Shown: piece after piece, positions 16,041-23,673 of the stretch
Numbering within the stretch: the first letter of the stretch is position 1
Layout: every line of letters starts with the position of its first letter
Origin: a virus
IMG/VR virus record: IMGVR_UViG_3300030616_000004
Coordinates: 1-48,111 of that record
Direction: 5' to 3' (one strand)
Length of the DNA stretch: 48,111 nt
The notes under the pieces: generated by a model
The model's input: only the letters and a program-made list of their open reading frames with translations
Database searches by the model: none
What the model was told of the DNA's origin: nothing
Translations under genes and position numbers: made by a program

Positions 16041-16130
16041 GGGCGGCGGGGGAGTCTAACCCCCGTTGGCATCAAACTGTTGAAGCACACTGTTTCCCCA
16101 ATCTGCCAAGGTCATGCCATCTAACCGCCC
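16041..16130 (-). ncRNA. tRNA-like element, non-canonical
   Basis: Ninety bases on the minus strand have a tRNA-like frame. A 7-bp acceptor pairs GGGCGGT with GCCGCCC, and directly adjoining it is a 5-bp T stem (GGGGG/CCCCC) with a 7-base loop TTAGACT, where TTCGACT would be usual. The discriminator is followed by CTTTTTTTG rather than CCA. The central 57 bases do not fold into normal D and anticodon arms; they allow either GGCAT/ATGCC or TTGGCA/TGCCAA. A CTTCAAC heptamer lies in the centre, but its flanks do not pair. The 5' end overlaps the stop of the nuclease gene. It could be a degenerate tRNA, an insertion scar, or a terminator. Confidence 0.45.
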
Positions 16131-16855
16131 ATTTGAAATCTTCTTATAAATAGATTGCAGTCTTTGAATCTAAAGGGTTTTCTAGGTATTACATTTCGCT
16201 TACGTCTTGTTCCAGCAGAAGTTAGGATATATGAGGCACGTGGAAGCCAAGTCTTCTTGAAGAAGGAATGTAATAGGACTTTGTTTACATAAAGGCCGTG
16301 TTTTTGGAGCATCCATTTTTGATTAATGGAGAACATAGGTAGCGAAGGGTTGAATCTTGCCCGAGAATATTGCCCTTTGATCTCAATTAAATATCTTGAT
16401 TGTTCTCCGAATCTTTCAATTGGTATGAGTTTTAGTTCAGGAAACATTGTTATGAATTTAGAATCAACTGTAATATCAAAGTCAGGAGTATAAACGTGTT
16501 TGTGAAGCTTTACTTTGTAGTAATCATAAATGGCTGGAAGCCTGTCTCTTTCTGTTGAAGAAGCATATGCTGCTCCGGCTCCAGTAAACCCATACCATAA
16601 ATGTTTTTCTTCTTCTTCTGAGAGAACGTATGTGGTTTTTTCTCTTTTTTGATATACAAGAAGTTCGACAGAATTTAATTCCATTAGCCAATTCGCAAAT
16701 AACAGTTCATCTACAGAATCAAATTCATCACTCATTTCAATGACAGGTGTTTGGTTTATACGGGCAACATTTTCTGCAGAGAAGAATTCTTCACGTTTTT
16801 GTTTTCCTAAAATCTTTACAAGTTTTTTGTCGTGGACACATTCATTAGTATTCAT
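16121..16855 (-). CDS. PD-(D/E)XK endonuclease, resolvase-like
   Basis: This 244-aa protein shows the ordered PD-(D/E)XK residues: E50 in DSVDELLF, D125 in VYTPDFDI, then E158-x-K160 in RYLIEIKG. The pattern fits phage Holliday-junction resolvases or debranching nucleases of the endonuclease I/DUF1064 type, which resolve branched replication intermediates before packaging. The C-terminus is basic (TRRKRNVIPRKPFRFK). The last codons (MGG, stop) overlap the tRNA-like element. The start overlaps the spanin-like gene's stop by four bases. Confidence 0.7.
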   Translation of the reverse strand: MNTNECVHDKKLVKILGKQKREEFFSAENVARINQTPVIEMSDEFDSVDELLFANWLMELNSVELLVYQKREKTTYVLSEEEEKHLWYGFTGAGAAYASSTERDRLPAIYDYYKVKLHKHVYTPDFDITVDSKFITMFPELKLIPIERFGEQSRYLIEIKGQYSRARFNPSLPMFSINQKWMLQKHGLYVNKVLLHSFFKKTWLPRASYILTSAGTRRKRNVIPRKPFRFKDCNLFIRRFQMGG

Positions 16856-17412
16856 AGTTCAATCCTGAATCCATAGCTTAAATTAAGTCCTATCCCAATG
16901 TGTCCAGAAGGGCTAAGTGTAGGCCCAACACCTATGTAGAATGCTGGTTTGCGAAGCTTTCTATTGAGAATGCCAATCTGTTCATTCTTTTTGTTTATGA
17001 TTATTGCTGCTGATTTAATAAGAGTATCGCCGCTTGTGCTGAAATCATCTGAAACTTTAATTGATTTATCAAGTAGCTTCATCATTGCATTTGAAAAGCT
17101 TTTGTAATTGAAAAGATATGTGGCCGGCACATATTCAACCTTTTCAATAACCTTGATTGGTATTGGCTGAGAATTCAAAGCATCAAGTTCCGCTGCAAGT
17201 TGATCTCTATCAGTCTTTATCTTTATAAGGGTTTCCTTTGCCTGATCATGTATAAGCTTTGCTTGATTAAATATCTTTGTTTGTCTATCAATTTCTGCTT
17301 GCGCTTTTTTGTAGGCTTTATTTAGGTTTGCGTTCTTGTGAGATTGTACCACTCCAAACCCTAGGGCGATCAACATTACGATTACGAGAAGAAGGAAGGT
17401 TCTTTTTGTCAT
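16852..17412 (-). CDS. Spanin-like membrane coiled-coil protein
   Basis: This is a 186-aa protein. An N-terminal membrane helix (LLLVIVMLIALGFGVV) is followed by a coiled coil (about 25-85, NKAYKKAQAEIDRQTK) and a C-terminal glycine-rich strand region (FYIGVGPTLSPSGHIGIGL). The shape, a membrane anchor plus a long periplasmic helix plus a beta C-terminus, is that of Rz-type or unimolecular spanins and of related phage envelope proteins. ATAGGAG precedes the ATG. Its first third overlaps the end of the small membrane gene at 17318-17515 in another frame. Confidence 0.55.
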   Translation of the reverse strand: MTKRTFLLLVIVMLIALGFGVVQSHKNANLNKAYKKAQAEIDRQTKIFNQAKLIHDQAKETLIKIKTDRDQLAAELDALNSQPIPIKVIEKVEYVPATYLFNYKSFSNAMMKLLDKSIKVSDDFSTSGDTLIKSAAIIINKKNEQIGILNRKLRKPAFYIGVGPTLSPSGHIGIGLNLSYGFRIEL

Positions 17413-17515
17413 TTAACTTTCTCCTATTTAACATTTCTCCCAAGGCTCTTGCTGATATGATAAGGATTGTTATGAATAAAAGGTACATTGCGGTGCCTAA
17501 AAGAAATGTTTTCAT
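17318..17515 (-). CDS. Small membrane protein overlapping spanin-like gene
   Basis: This 65-aa protein has one N-terminal hydrophobic helix (FLLGTAMYLLFITILIISA) and a basic, polar tail. An AGGGA site precedes the ATG, which overlaps the stop of the upstream gene (ATGA). The last 95 bases overlap the start of the spanin-like gene in a different frame. There is no lipobox cysteine, so it is not a classical outer-membrane spanin; a holin-like or antiholin-like role is possible. Confidence 0.5.
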   Translation of the reverse strand: MKTFLLGTAMYLLFITILIISARALGEMLNRRKLNDKKNLPSSRNRNVDRPRVWSGTISQERKPK

Positions 17516-17922
17516 TTTAAGTCCCTGTCTTTCATTATTGCGTCAAATTCTTTTTTCTCCACAAGATTTTTAAATCTTCGATTTTCGATTTCTTTTTTAA
17601 ATCCTTTCCAATATGGCATATCATATTCAGTTATATGCGTTTTTGGAACAACGATATATCCTCTGTGATTACAAACTTTGCATATTGATTTTAAACCGAT
17701 GATCCCATCACACTTGGGACATCTTATGCAAGCATATCCTGTAAAGTCCATAAAGTATTGCATTGCAATTTGTTTGCGAAGATTGAAATGTTTTCTCATA
17801 ACGAGTGGTGCAAGTGGTTCCATAGCTTGTCGAATGGATTTGCCTATAAGCTTTCCTTTCATTTCTATTCCAACAATAACTCCAAGAATGAATGAGAGTA
17901 ATAGATTAAAGATGCTTTTCAA
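17512..17922 (-). CDS. Membrane-anchored zinc-ribbon protein
   Basis: This is a protein of about 136 aa. A TTG start at 17922 is preferred because ATAGGAG lies six bases before it; the ATG at 17967 would extend the overlap with the primase gene to 62 bases. An N-terminal membrane helix (IFNLLLSFILGVIVGIEM) is followed by two helices and a zinc ribbon with CPKC and CKVC pairs in CIRCPKCDGIIGLKSICKVC, like a half DnaJ zinc finger. It lies directly after the primase fragment. Function is unknown. Confidence 0.55.
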   Translation of the reverse strand: MKSIFNLLLSFILGVIVGIEMKGKLIGKSIRQAMEPLAPLVMRKHFNLRKQIAMQYFMDFTGYACIRCPKCDGIIGLKSICKVCNHRGYIVVPKTHITEYDMPYWKGFKKEIENRRFKNLVEKKEFDAIMKDRDLK

Positions 17923-18442
17923 ATTTTCTCCTATGATTTTTTGTAGCCTCAAGAAATATCTTTTCAAAGAAGCTTGGATTGGTTTCAGAAAGCTTCATGA
18001 TTGCCTGGATAGTTGCAATCTTTTGTTCCTTGGCAGATTGTATTTCAAGTTTATCAATGGCTCTTTTAATTCTATGGCGAGTTATTTCAAAGATTGAGAT
18101 TTCTTTTTTTTCGGGAGATATTCCCAATTTGTTTTCAAGATATACAATTGTCTTTTTGAAATTAAGTTTTTCTATTTTAGAAACAAAGTCTATTAAGTCG
18201 CCTGCAGCAGATTGGCCGCAACGGAAGCAATAGAACCTTTTGGAATCTACAATCATAGATGGGTTAACATCTTTATGAAATGGGCATAAGATACTTATCC
18301 TTCTCTTTTTATTGCTTGAGTCTTTGTGGTTCTCGGTCAGATATGGATAGTTATTGAAAATATAATCTATGAGGTCAATCCTTTCTTTTATTGCTTTCGC
18401 TCTATCCGTCCAGGAAATTGTCGAAACTGTCATCTTCTTCAT
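17906..18442 (-). CDS. CHC2 zinc-finger primase-like protein
   Basis: This 178-aa protein carries the DnaG N-terminal zinc-binding motif: C53PFH56 and C72FRC75 in LCPFHKDVNPSM and YCFRCGQSAAGDLIDF. Only the zinc domain and a helical C-terminus are present; no TOPRIM catalytic domain is visible here or nearby. It may recruit or guide host primase, or bind DNA for the phage replisome. AGGAGG lies just before the ATG at 18442, which is 41 bases inside the helicase gene, so the two are translationally coupled. Confidence 0.8.
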   Translation of the reverse strand: MKKMTVSTISWTDRAKAIKERIDLIDYIFNNYPYLTENHKDSSNKKRRISILCPFHKDVNPSMIVDSKRFYCFRCGQSAAGDLIDFVSKIEKLNFKKTIVYLENKLGISPEKKEISIFEITRHRIKRAIDKLEIQSAKEQKIATIQAIMKLSETNPSFFEKIFLEATKNHRRKFEKHL

Positions 18443-19454
18443 TTATTTCCTCCTGAGATATTATCAGGTCTTCATCATTATCTGCGACCTGAGTTGAGAT
18501 CGGAGAATATTTCCAGAAGCGGAGTACCGGAACATAGCTGCTTAGAATTCTATTCTTTACGGCTTTCCATTTTAAGGTGAATCTTAATTCTTCTGGACAA
18601 TGTTCTGACTTGGTGTTGTCCACGAATGATAATTGTAAGTCTGCATCTTCTCCGATGTTCTTTGCTCCCTTTGGAGCCTTTTGGCTAGGCACTTTAGAGA
18701 AACCATTCTTTCCAAACTTGCCATCATATTCATCTGAACCAATTTGAGTTAAGAGATAGAAAACCATATTCAATTCTTCTTTCAGAAATTGAAAGAATTT
18801 TGATGATGTCATGGTTTCTTTATAAATGTTATCTCCACTATGTTCTACCTTTGTGAGATGATCAAGCACTACTGCATGTGGTTTATCTCTCCTGAGAACA
18901 GCTTCTATTTTTCCGAGTGAGGCTAGGTCTGATGTGCCTGTGAGGTTCTTTTGAGTGTAGATTTTTAAATGTGAAAAGAAATTGTTTTTGATTAATCGTT
19001 TTTTAACTTGCTGTGGATTTTCTTTGAGTAATAGTTTAGCTTTGCTTTCTCCTATTTTGAATATCAGTCTTATGAATTTTATAAGTATGTCTTTGTAGCC
19101 CATATCGAGTGAGAAGAAGACAACTTTAAATTCTTTCCTGATCATGAAAAGGATTTGATTAACCATCCAACTTGTTTTGCCGCTACCGGCTTGTGCTTGA
19201 AGAAGCATTAACTTACCTGATTCTAATCCTCCATTTTCTGGCCCGTTGTCCGAGGTCGCATCATTTAATGATTCAAGAAAGAAGGGGATTTTAAATGTTT
19301 TCTTTTTAAAATCTATAAGAAAATTTTCAAATTGTTTTTCAGGAGTTATTTCTTGTTCATAAGGGCGTTTGCCCTTCTGATGTTCTCCTGATACCGAATC
19401 TTTTTCTTGTCTATCTCCCCTCCTGCTTTGTGTTTGCCCACGATGTTTTTCCAT
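18402..19454 (-). CDS. DnaB-type replicative helicase core
   Basis: This is a 350-aa RecA-fold ATPase with Walker A AQAGSGKTS (about 87-95) and Walker B AVVLDHL (about 194-200). A following T-Q-I sensor segment (YLLTQIGSDE) and a basic stretch near 250 fit the DnaB/gp4 helicase core. The usual N-terminal domain of DnaB is absent; instead there is a basic, disordered first 40 residues. The ATG at 19454 with a GGTGGA site gives a 109-base overlap with the gene upstream, and no later start precedes the ATPase. The C-terminus is strongly acidic. It acts with the organiser-like protein, SSB and the zinc primase. Confidence 0.8.
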   Translation of the reverse strand: MEKHRGQTQSRRGDRQEKDSVSGEHQKGKRPYEQEITPEKQFENFLIDFKKKTFKIPFFLESLNDATSDNGPENGGLESGKLMLLQAQAGSGKTSWMVNQILFMIRKEFKVVFFSLDMGYKDILIKFIRLIFKIGESKAKLLLKENPQQVKKRLIKNNFFSHLKIYTQKNLTGTSDLASLGKIEAVLRRDKPHAVVLDHLTKVEHSGDNIYKETMTSSKFFQFLKEELNMVFYLLTQIGSDEYDGKFGKNGFSKVPSQKAPKGAKNIGEDADLQLSFVDNTKSEHCPEELRFTLKWKAVKNRILSSYVPVLRFWKYSPISTQVADNDEDLIISQEEINEEDDSFDNFLDG

Positions 19455-19912
19455 TCATTATCCACCGAAAATTGATAGCGATCCGTTTTTTTGTAGTTCG
19501 CCCTGGCTTTGCTGAAGTCCCTTGAAATCCAAAGTCTTACTGCAACGTCAAGACGTTTAAGTGGGTATCGCTTTGAGCCTTGTGCGTAGGTCCAACCATT
19601 TTGCTCATAATGAGCATGAAAGGACTCGACTTCCTCATATAGGAGTTCTTCTGGAAGAATATCTTTTTCCTGGAATACTTCCATACATTCTTCAAAAGAA
19701 AATCCAATGGAATTTTTCGGGTTCTTTCTGATCTTATAGACCTTTACAAGCTGGTCAAGAAAAGTCTTGACTTCATCTTCTGGCCACCCCCATTCTTTTG
19801 CATACTTTGATGCCCTTCTTTTATCAAATAATTCTGCAGGAAGGTATTGAAATATCAAATAGAATGCAGCCTGATTGGGTGCCAATGATGAATTAGAATG
19901 GGTCTGCTGCAT
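19346..19912 (-). CDS. Replisome organiser-like protein
   Basis: This is a 188-aa protein. The N-terminal half looks like a winged helix (ASKYAKEWGWPEDEVKTFLD). The second half contains FHAHYEQNGWTYAQGSKRYP followed by VAVRLWISRDF, the NGW...W pattern of the helicase-interaction domain found in phage replication initiators and DnaD/DnaC-like proteins. It most likely loads or tethers the helicase encoded next, with which it overlaps by 109 bases. It follows SSB with a 20-base overlap. Confidence 0.65.
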   Translation of the reverse strand: MQQTHSNSSLAPNQAAFYLIFQYLPAELFDKRRASKYAKEWGWPEDEVKTFLDQLVKVYKIRKNPKNSIGFSFEECMEVFQEKDILPEELLYEEVESFHAHYEQNGWTYAQGSKRYPLKRLDVAVRLWISRDFSKARANYKKTDRYQFSVDNEWKNIVGKHKAGGEIDKKKIRYQENIRRANALMNKK

Positions 19913-20294
19913 CGGGGAAATCCTCTGGTATGTTTTCTGCTGTCGGCGGTTCGGGGTCTTCTTCCCTTGTTGTAGAACCGTGTTTGGGATTAAGCTTCAT
20001 GAATCCCGTGGCATGAAGGTTGAGGAATTTTCTCTTTTCTGAAACAGAAGTTTTCAATTGAAAGGTAACAACAACCAGGTCACCCTTCTTAAGCTTCTTC
20101 AGCTTTTCTGCTTGCTTTCCCCAAAAAGTAACGTCAATCCATGATACAGAACTCTTCCAATCTTTTGAACCTTTAGGGAGATAGTAGTCGTTGACTCCAA
20201 TGCTGATCCTACCAAGTGATTTTTCCGGGTCAATGACCGGATCGGCTCCAAGTCTTCCTCCTACTTCTCCTCTTGCCCATGAATCAAAATACAT
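19893..20294 (-). CDS. ssb: Single-stranded DNA-binding protein
   Basis: This 133-aa protein has an SSB-type OB fold: GRLGADPVID near the start, WIDVTFWGKQAEKL and GDLVVVTFQLKTS in the core. The C-terminus is disordered and acidic and ends DFPDAADPF, matching the conserved acidic tip of SSB that binds partner proteins. AGGAGG precedes the ATG. It belongs to the replication block, between the homing endonuclease and the organiser-like protein. Confidence 0.85.
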   Translation of the reverse strand: MYFDSWARGEVGGRLGADPVIDPEKSLGRISIGVNDYYLPKGSKDWKSSVSWIDVTFWGKQAEKLKKLKKGDLVVVTFQLKTSVSEKRKFLNLHATGFMKLNPKHGSTTREEDPEPPTAENIPEDFPDAADPF

Positions 20295-20303
20295 TTGATC
20301 CTC

Positions 20304-21251
20304 CTAAATGATAAAGAAATTTTTATTTTGTCGAAGCATTATGCCGGCATCGAATGGCAATCTTAATGAGCGCCCATTTCTTGATTGTATGTCATGTTTT
20401 GTTTTGAAGATAGTCCTTTTGATAATACTAAAGTGACATTTGTCAGCATGATCATTTATAAGTGAAGAGGGAATTGTAGAATGATACCCTCTAAAAAACA
20501 AAAGAAGCCTGAAGAATGACACTAGACTTGGTTTGTAGAATCCTCCTGTTGTCCAGTTTTCTTTCATGGTTCCGTCTGCATCGATCATTGCTTTAAGCAT
20601 CGTGTCAATTGATGTAGCTTTCAAGCTTAAAAAGAAAGGGAGTCCAAGCCCATTTTGTATTTCATCTCTAAGGAAGGGAAAGAATCTTTCATTCACCTGA
20701 AAACGCCATGTATAGTGTTGATTGTTTTGCCTTTTGTAGACCTTACATTTAATGCCCAGGACATTTAAATACTGGTTGATGTACTCACATATTCTTGCGT
20801 TCTTTTTTCCTTGATATAACTCATATGTATTCTCTTGGTTTTTGTATATCGATCCATCCGTGAGAAGCATTCCGTAGATGTAAAAGTATGCTTCTCTTTC
20901 TCGATTTGTTGGGAACCTGATGTAAAGTGAGAGTGCTTTAGCATTAAGTGGTGCATTGGAATTTTCAAGAATCCAGGTGTTCGGAAGAATCGGGAAACGA
21001 GTAACATCTTCTGAATCATAATACATAGAAACTTCAGTTTTATTTAGTTGGAAAATAATTCTTTTTATAGTCTTGTCTCTATATGGGTTATGTGGAAAAC
21101 TCGCTGAACGTGGAATATCAAGTTGTCTCCTTTTGTTTCTGTTGAAAATGATTATATCTCCGATGTCTTTGGTGTCCTTATTGATAAATTTCCATCCATT
21201 GATGGTGAGTATGTATGTTGCTGATGGAATGTGGATTATCGAAGTTTTCAT
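20304..21251 (-). CDS. LAGLIDADG homing endonuclease, free-standing
   Basis: This 315-aa protein has two LAGLIDADG-type helices: YGMLLTDGS near 126-134 and LKAMIDADG near 219-227. They place the two metal-binding aspartates of a monomeric, two-motif enzyme. The N-terminal 110 residues are beta-rich and may bind DNA. No intein splice residues were seen and the gene is not inside another frame. Its ATG overlaps the stop of the annealing-protein gene by one base (TAATG). It is a mobile gene placed between the recombinase and ssb genes; its target would be the equivalent gap in related phages. Confidence 0.75.
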   Translation of the reverse strand: MKTSIIHIPSATYILTINGWKFINKDTKDIGDIIIFNRNKRRQLDIPRSASFPHNPYRDKTIKRIIFQLNKTEVSMYYDSEDVTRFPILPNTWILENSNAPLNAKALSLYIRFPTNREREAYFYIYGMLLTDGSIYKNQENTYELYQGKKNARICEYINQYLNVLGIKCKVYKRQNNQHYTWRFQVNERFFPFLRDEIQNGLGLPFFLSLKATSIDTMLKAMIDADGTMKENWTTGGFYKPSLVSFFRLLLFFRGYHSTIPSSLINDHADKCHFSIIKRTIFKTKHDIQSRNGRSLRLPFDAGIMLRQNKNFFII

Positions 21252-22204
21252 TATTCTTCGATAGTTCCACCGATTGTGTCTGCGAGTTCTTCTGCTTTGT
21301 CCATTAAGTCTTTTGTTATCTTATGGACTTCTTCAAGTGTTTGTGCTGATTCCATTGCAGTTTTGGCTGCTTCGTTTAAGGTGATCTCTACCTTTGAATT
21401 TTTCTTTAGTTCTTTTGCAGTGTCTCGGATGATTGAAGCATATTCTTTTGATTCATCCAATACAGGTTTAATGAGTTCGATTGCGCCCTTTGGTGTCGGA
21501 TTTGTTTCTTTTATTTTTTCAAATACATTAGAGATTTGTTTTTTATAATAATCACTTAGAAATGCTGATGCTTCTGCCTTCACACATTTATCAAGTAAAA
21601 CAGAAAGTTCTTTTTCATCGGGATCTTCAATTACTTTCTCTTCTATTTTCGGGAGAAATAGTTTGGGCATTGTGGGATTGTCATATGACAACCATACCTT
21701 TTTCTTTTCCTTTCGATCATAAAAAGAATAGTTTTTCTTTTTGGCATCATATCCTTCTTTAGCTGAAACCAATATGTCTTCAAGTTTGTAGAGGTATCTT
21801 CCAATCCCAAACTTTACTGCAGCCCTTTTGAGAGAATCGGATTCTCCTCCTTTGATTGGCTCAACATTTGTGAATGTGGCAAACCCTTGTTTCTCTACTG
21901 TCCTGTCAGGGAATCGAACGCTTAGTGTGCAAAGAGTTCCATATTCAACTTTACATATTTCATTATTGTCTCTATCTTTTTGATATGTTTCAAACTTGAT
22001 TACATCATAATTATCTGACCAATTTGAGGGTCCCATTACATCATCGAGTCTATCCATTACTGCCCTGGCAGTAACATAGGCAAGCATAAGAATCTTATAC
22101 TTTCCTGGGAAGCCGGTATGATGTGACGGTCTCCATTCAATTTCTGATTCAAGAAATGGTTCTTTAAGCCGATCAAGAATTAAGTTGTTGGTTGTTGTTG
22201 ACAT
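21251..22204 (-). CDS. Rad52/Sak-type single-strand annealing protein
   Basis: This is a 317-aa protein. The N-terminal 150 residues match the Rad52/22 (Sak) pattern: LKEPFLESEIEWRPSHH near the start, LAYVTARAVMDRLDDVMGPS, a VEPIKGGESDSLKRAAVKFG block and IGRYLYKLED. These form the annealing ring in the family. The C-terminal 120 residues are acidic and helical and may contact SSB. An AAGGAG site lies before the ATG. With the Cas4/RecB-like nuclease upstream it would form a phage recombination pair used in replication and repair. Confidence 0.85.
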   Translation of the reverse strand: MSTTTNNLILDRLKEPFLESEIEWRPSHHTGFPGKYKILMLAYVTARAVMDRLDDVMGPSNWSDNYDVIKFETYQKDRDNNEICKVEYGTLCTLSVRFPDRTVEKQGFATFTNVEPIKGGESDSLKRAAVKFGIGRYLYKLEDILVSAKEGYDAKKKNYSFYDRKEKKKVWLSYDNPTMPKLFLPKIEEKVIEDPDEKELSVLLDKCVKAEASAFLSDYYKKQISNVFEKIKETNPTPKGAIELIKPVLDESKEYASIIRDTAKELKKNSKVEITLNEAAKTAMESAQTLEEVHKITKDLMDKAEELADTIGGTIEE

Positions 22205-22472
22205 TCATATTCTCCTTTATAAACTCTTTGACTTCTTCCATTTTTAGTAGGAGCAATTGAATTGCTGTTTCCGTTTCTCCGTCTGCATCTCTGATTGATT
22301 CTCTGAATTTTGATTCGATGATGCGATTGATCAAGGAATCAAGGTGTGGATAACAGAAGATAATTTGATTGATTGGTTGTCCGCTGTTTTTGTGTATTCC
22401 GACTTTTTTGCAGAGCATATAGTTGTATTCGTCAGCGTCAATAAAGTATTTGCCCTTTAAATTTATTGGCAT
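22173..22472 (-). CDS. Hypothetical protein before annealing gene
   Basis: This is a 99-aa protein. A small beta N-terminus (LKGKYFIDADEYNYMLCKK) resembles short phage proteins often found next to recombination genes; the rest is helical (SLINRIIESKFRESIRD, then KMEEVKEFIKENM). GGAGG lies before the ATG. The last 32 bases overlap the start of the annealing-protein gene. Function is unknown. Confidence 0.6.
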   Translation of the reverse strand: MPINLKGKYFIDADEYNYMLCKKVGIHKNSGQPINQIIFCYPHLDSLINRIIESKFRESIRDADGETETAIQLLLLKMEEVKEFIKENMNVNNNQQLNS

Positions 22473-22484
22473 TTTTCCTCCTCT

Positions 22485-23471
22485 TTATGCCATTGCTTTG
22501 TGAAACATGGAGGCTGTCAGGAATGCCTTCCGAGTTCTTGAGTGATTGCTCCTTGAAGAGATATGGGAAGCGTAAACGATCAGGTTGTATAGCGCAAACA
22601 TGTTTGTGATCTGTTCTTGATATTGATGTCCCGGACTATTGTTCCATAACTTCTCTGCTCTCTTGAGATATTTATTGTAATGTTCGGGAGAGAATTCAGG
22701 ATTTTGTTTTATCATTTTGATAGATTTCTTTCTCATGATGTCCATATAAATTTCAAAAGGAGAAGAATATACTGTTGATTTTATTGGAACAAGATTTGTT
22801 TGCAATGCAGACATAATGAAAGCCAGAAAGGTATTTGACATTGATGTTTTAAAGAATTCTGCTTTCATAACTGGTTTTTCTGTAAGCATAGTTTCAAAAA
22901 TTTGTTGTCCATTCGCAAAAACATTTGCAAGAGAACTCAGGAAACCTTCAAATTTATCTTTGATCATACCAAAATGAGGAAGATAGATGGTAGTGGTAAC
23001 TCCAGCCGGCACGATCAGAAGATTGGTACAAACCATCCTGTACCATCCTGCTGTAACTCTTAATCCCCTGGTTCCATCATATCCATTCTGGATAATGACC
23101 CTGGGAAAGCTTTGCCCTGATTCTGTTAAGGCGAATTTTTCCGAAAACGAATCGAGCATTTCAAAAACAAGGTATGAATGTGGCCCTCTTTTGGATGAAT
23201 GTTTCTCTGATATATGAAGGTTATGGCTTTCGAGATTTTCAGCAATATATCTGTTGGTTACGGGTACATATCTTTGCTTAACAAGCCCATGAGAAATACA
23301 ATGATCTTCTTTCATTTCTACAACAACTCTGTTGTCTTTCATGTCAAGATACTTGGGAATACCTTTGATACCTTTTACGTCAAGAAGCTTGGTAGGCACT
23401 TTGTTCTTAAACGAAAGCACTTCAACTTGGTTAAAGAGATTGGTGTCTCTTTGGGTTGTCCAAAAGTCCAT
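22485..23471 (-). CDS. DUF932-like protein
   Basis: This is a 328-aa protein. The core NGYDGTRGLRVTAGWYRMVC followed by TNLLIVPAG corresponds to the HDG...R.VC.N block of DUF932 (phage/plasmid-like TIGR03299) proteins. RYVPVTNRYIAENLESH precedes it as in that family. The C-terminus is helical. These proteins are widespread on phages and plasmids near recombination genes but have no proven activity. The ATG overlaps the stop of the gene upstream (TAATG), with GGAGG before it. Confidence 0.7.
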   Translation of the reverse strand: MDFWTTQRDTNLFNQVEVLSFKNKVPTKLLDVKGIKGIPKYLDMKDNRVVVEMKEDHCISHGLVKQRYVPVTNRYIAENLESHNLHISEKHSSKRGPHSYLVFEMLDSFSEKFALTESGQSFPRVIIQNGYDGTRGLRVTAGWYRMVCTNLLIVPAGVTTTIYLPHFGMIKDKFEGFLSSLANVFANGQQIFETMLTEKPVMKAEFFKTSMSNTFLAFIMSALQTNLVPIKSTVYSSPFEIYMDIMRKKSIKMIKQNPEFSPEHYNKYLKRAEKLWNNSPGHQYQEQITNMFALYNLIVYASHISSRSNHSRTRKAFLTASMFHKAMA

Positions 23472-23671
23472 TAATCCTCCTTGATTTTGTAAAGCATGTT
23501 TTCGTATGCGCCTGGATCATTAATCGCTAGCGCAATAATGGACTGAATGCTGAGATTGAAATGTTTCTTGATTTTTTCAAGAATTCTCATCGAGTCTTTG
23601 GATATGAAGTAATTACGGTAATAACCCGGAATACCTCTTACTTTTGCATTCGGCTTAGGTAGTTTACGCAT
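23471..23671 (-). CDS. Small basic DNA-binding-like protein
   Basis: This 66-aa protein has a basic N-terminus (MRKLPKPNAKVRG). It is followed by YFISKDSMRILEKIKKHFNL and SIQSIIALAIND, a strand then two helices as in ribbon-helix-helix proteins, although the match is only suggestive. It lies between the nuclease and DUF932 genes and overlaps the latter by one base. A small regulator or nuclease partner is possible. Confidence 0.5.
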   Translation of the reverse strand: MRKLPKPNAKVRGIPGYYRNYFISKDSMRILEKIKKHFNLSIQSIIALAINDPGAYENMLYKIKED

Positions 23672-23673
23672 TG

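Noticed and set aside
15980-16090. N-terminal extension of the 78-aa zinc protein
   Set aside because: It would translate the T-run end of the tRNA-like element; the ATG at 15979 has a near-perfect ribosome site.
16041-16130. Selenocysteine tRNA (UCA anticodon, 90 bases)
   Set aside because: The flanks of CTTCAAC (GTGTG and AGTTT) do not pair and the T loop is abnormal, so a functional tRNA-Sec is not supported.
20304-21251. Intein or intron-encoded endonuclease
   Set aside because: No splice-junction residues and no interrupted host gene; the frame is an independent gene with a one-base overlap.
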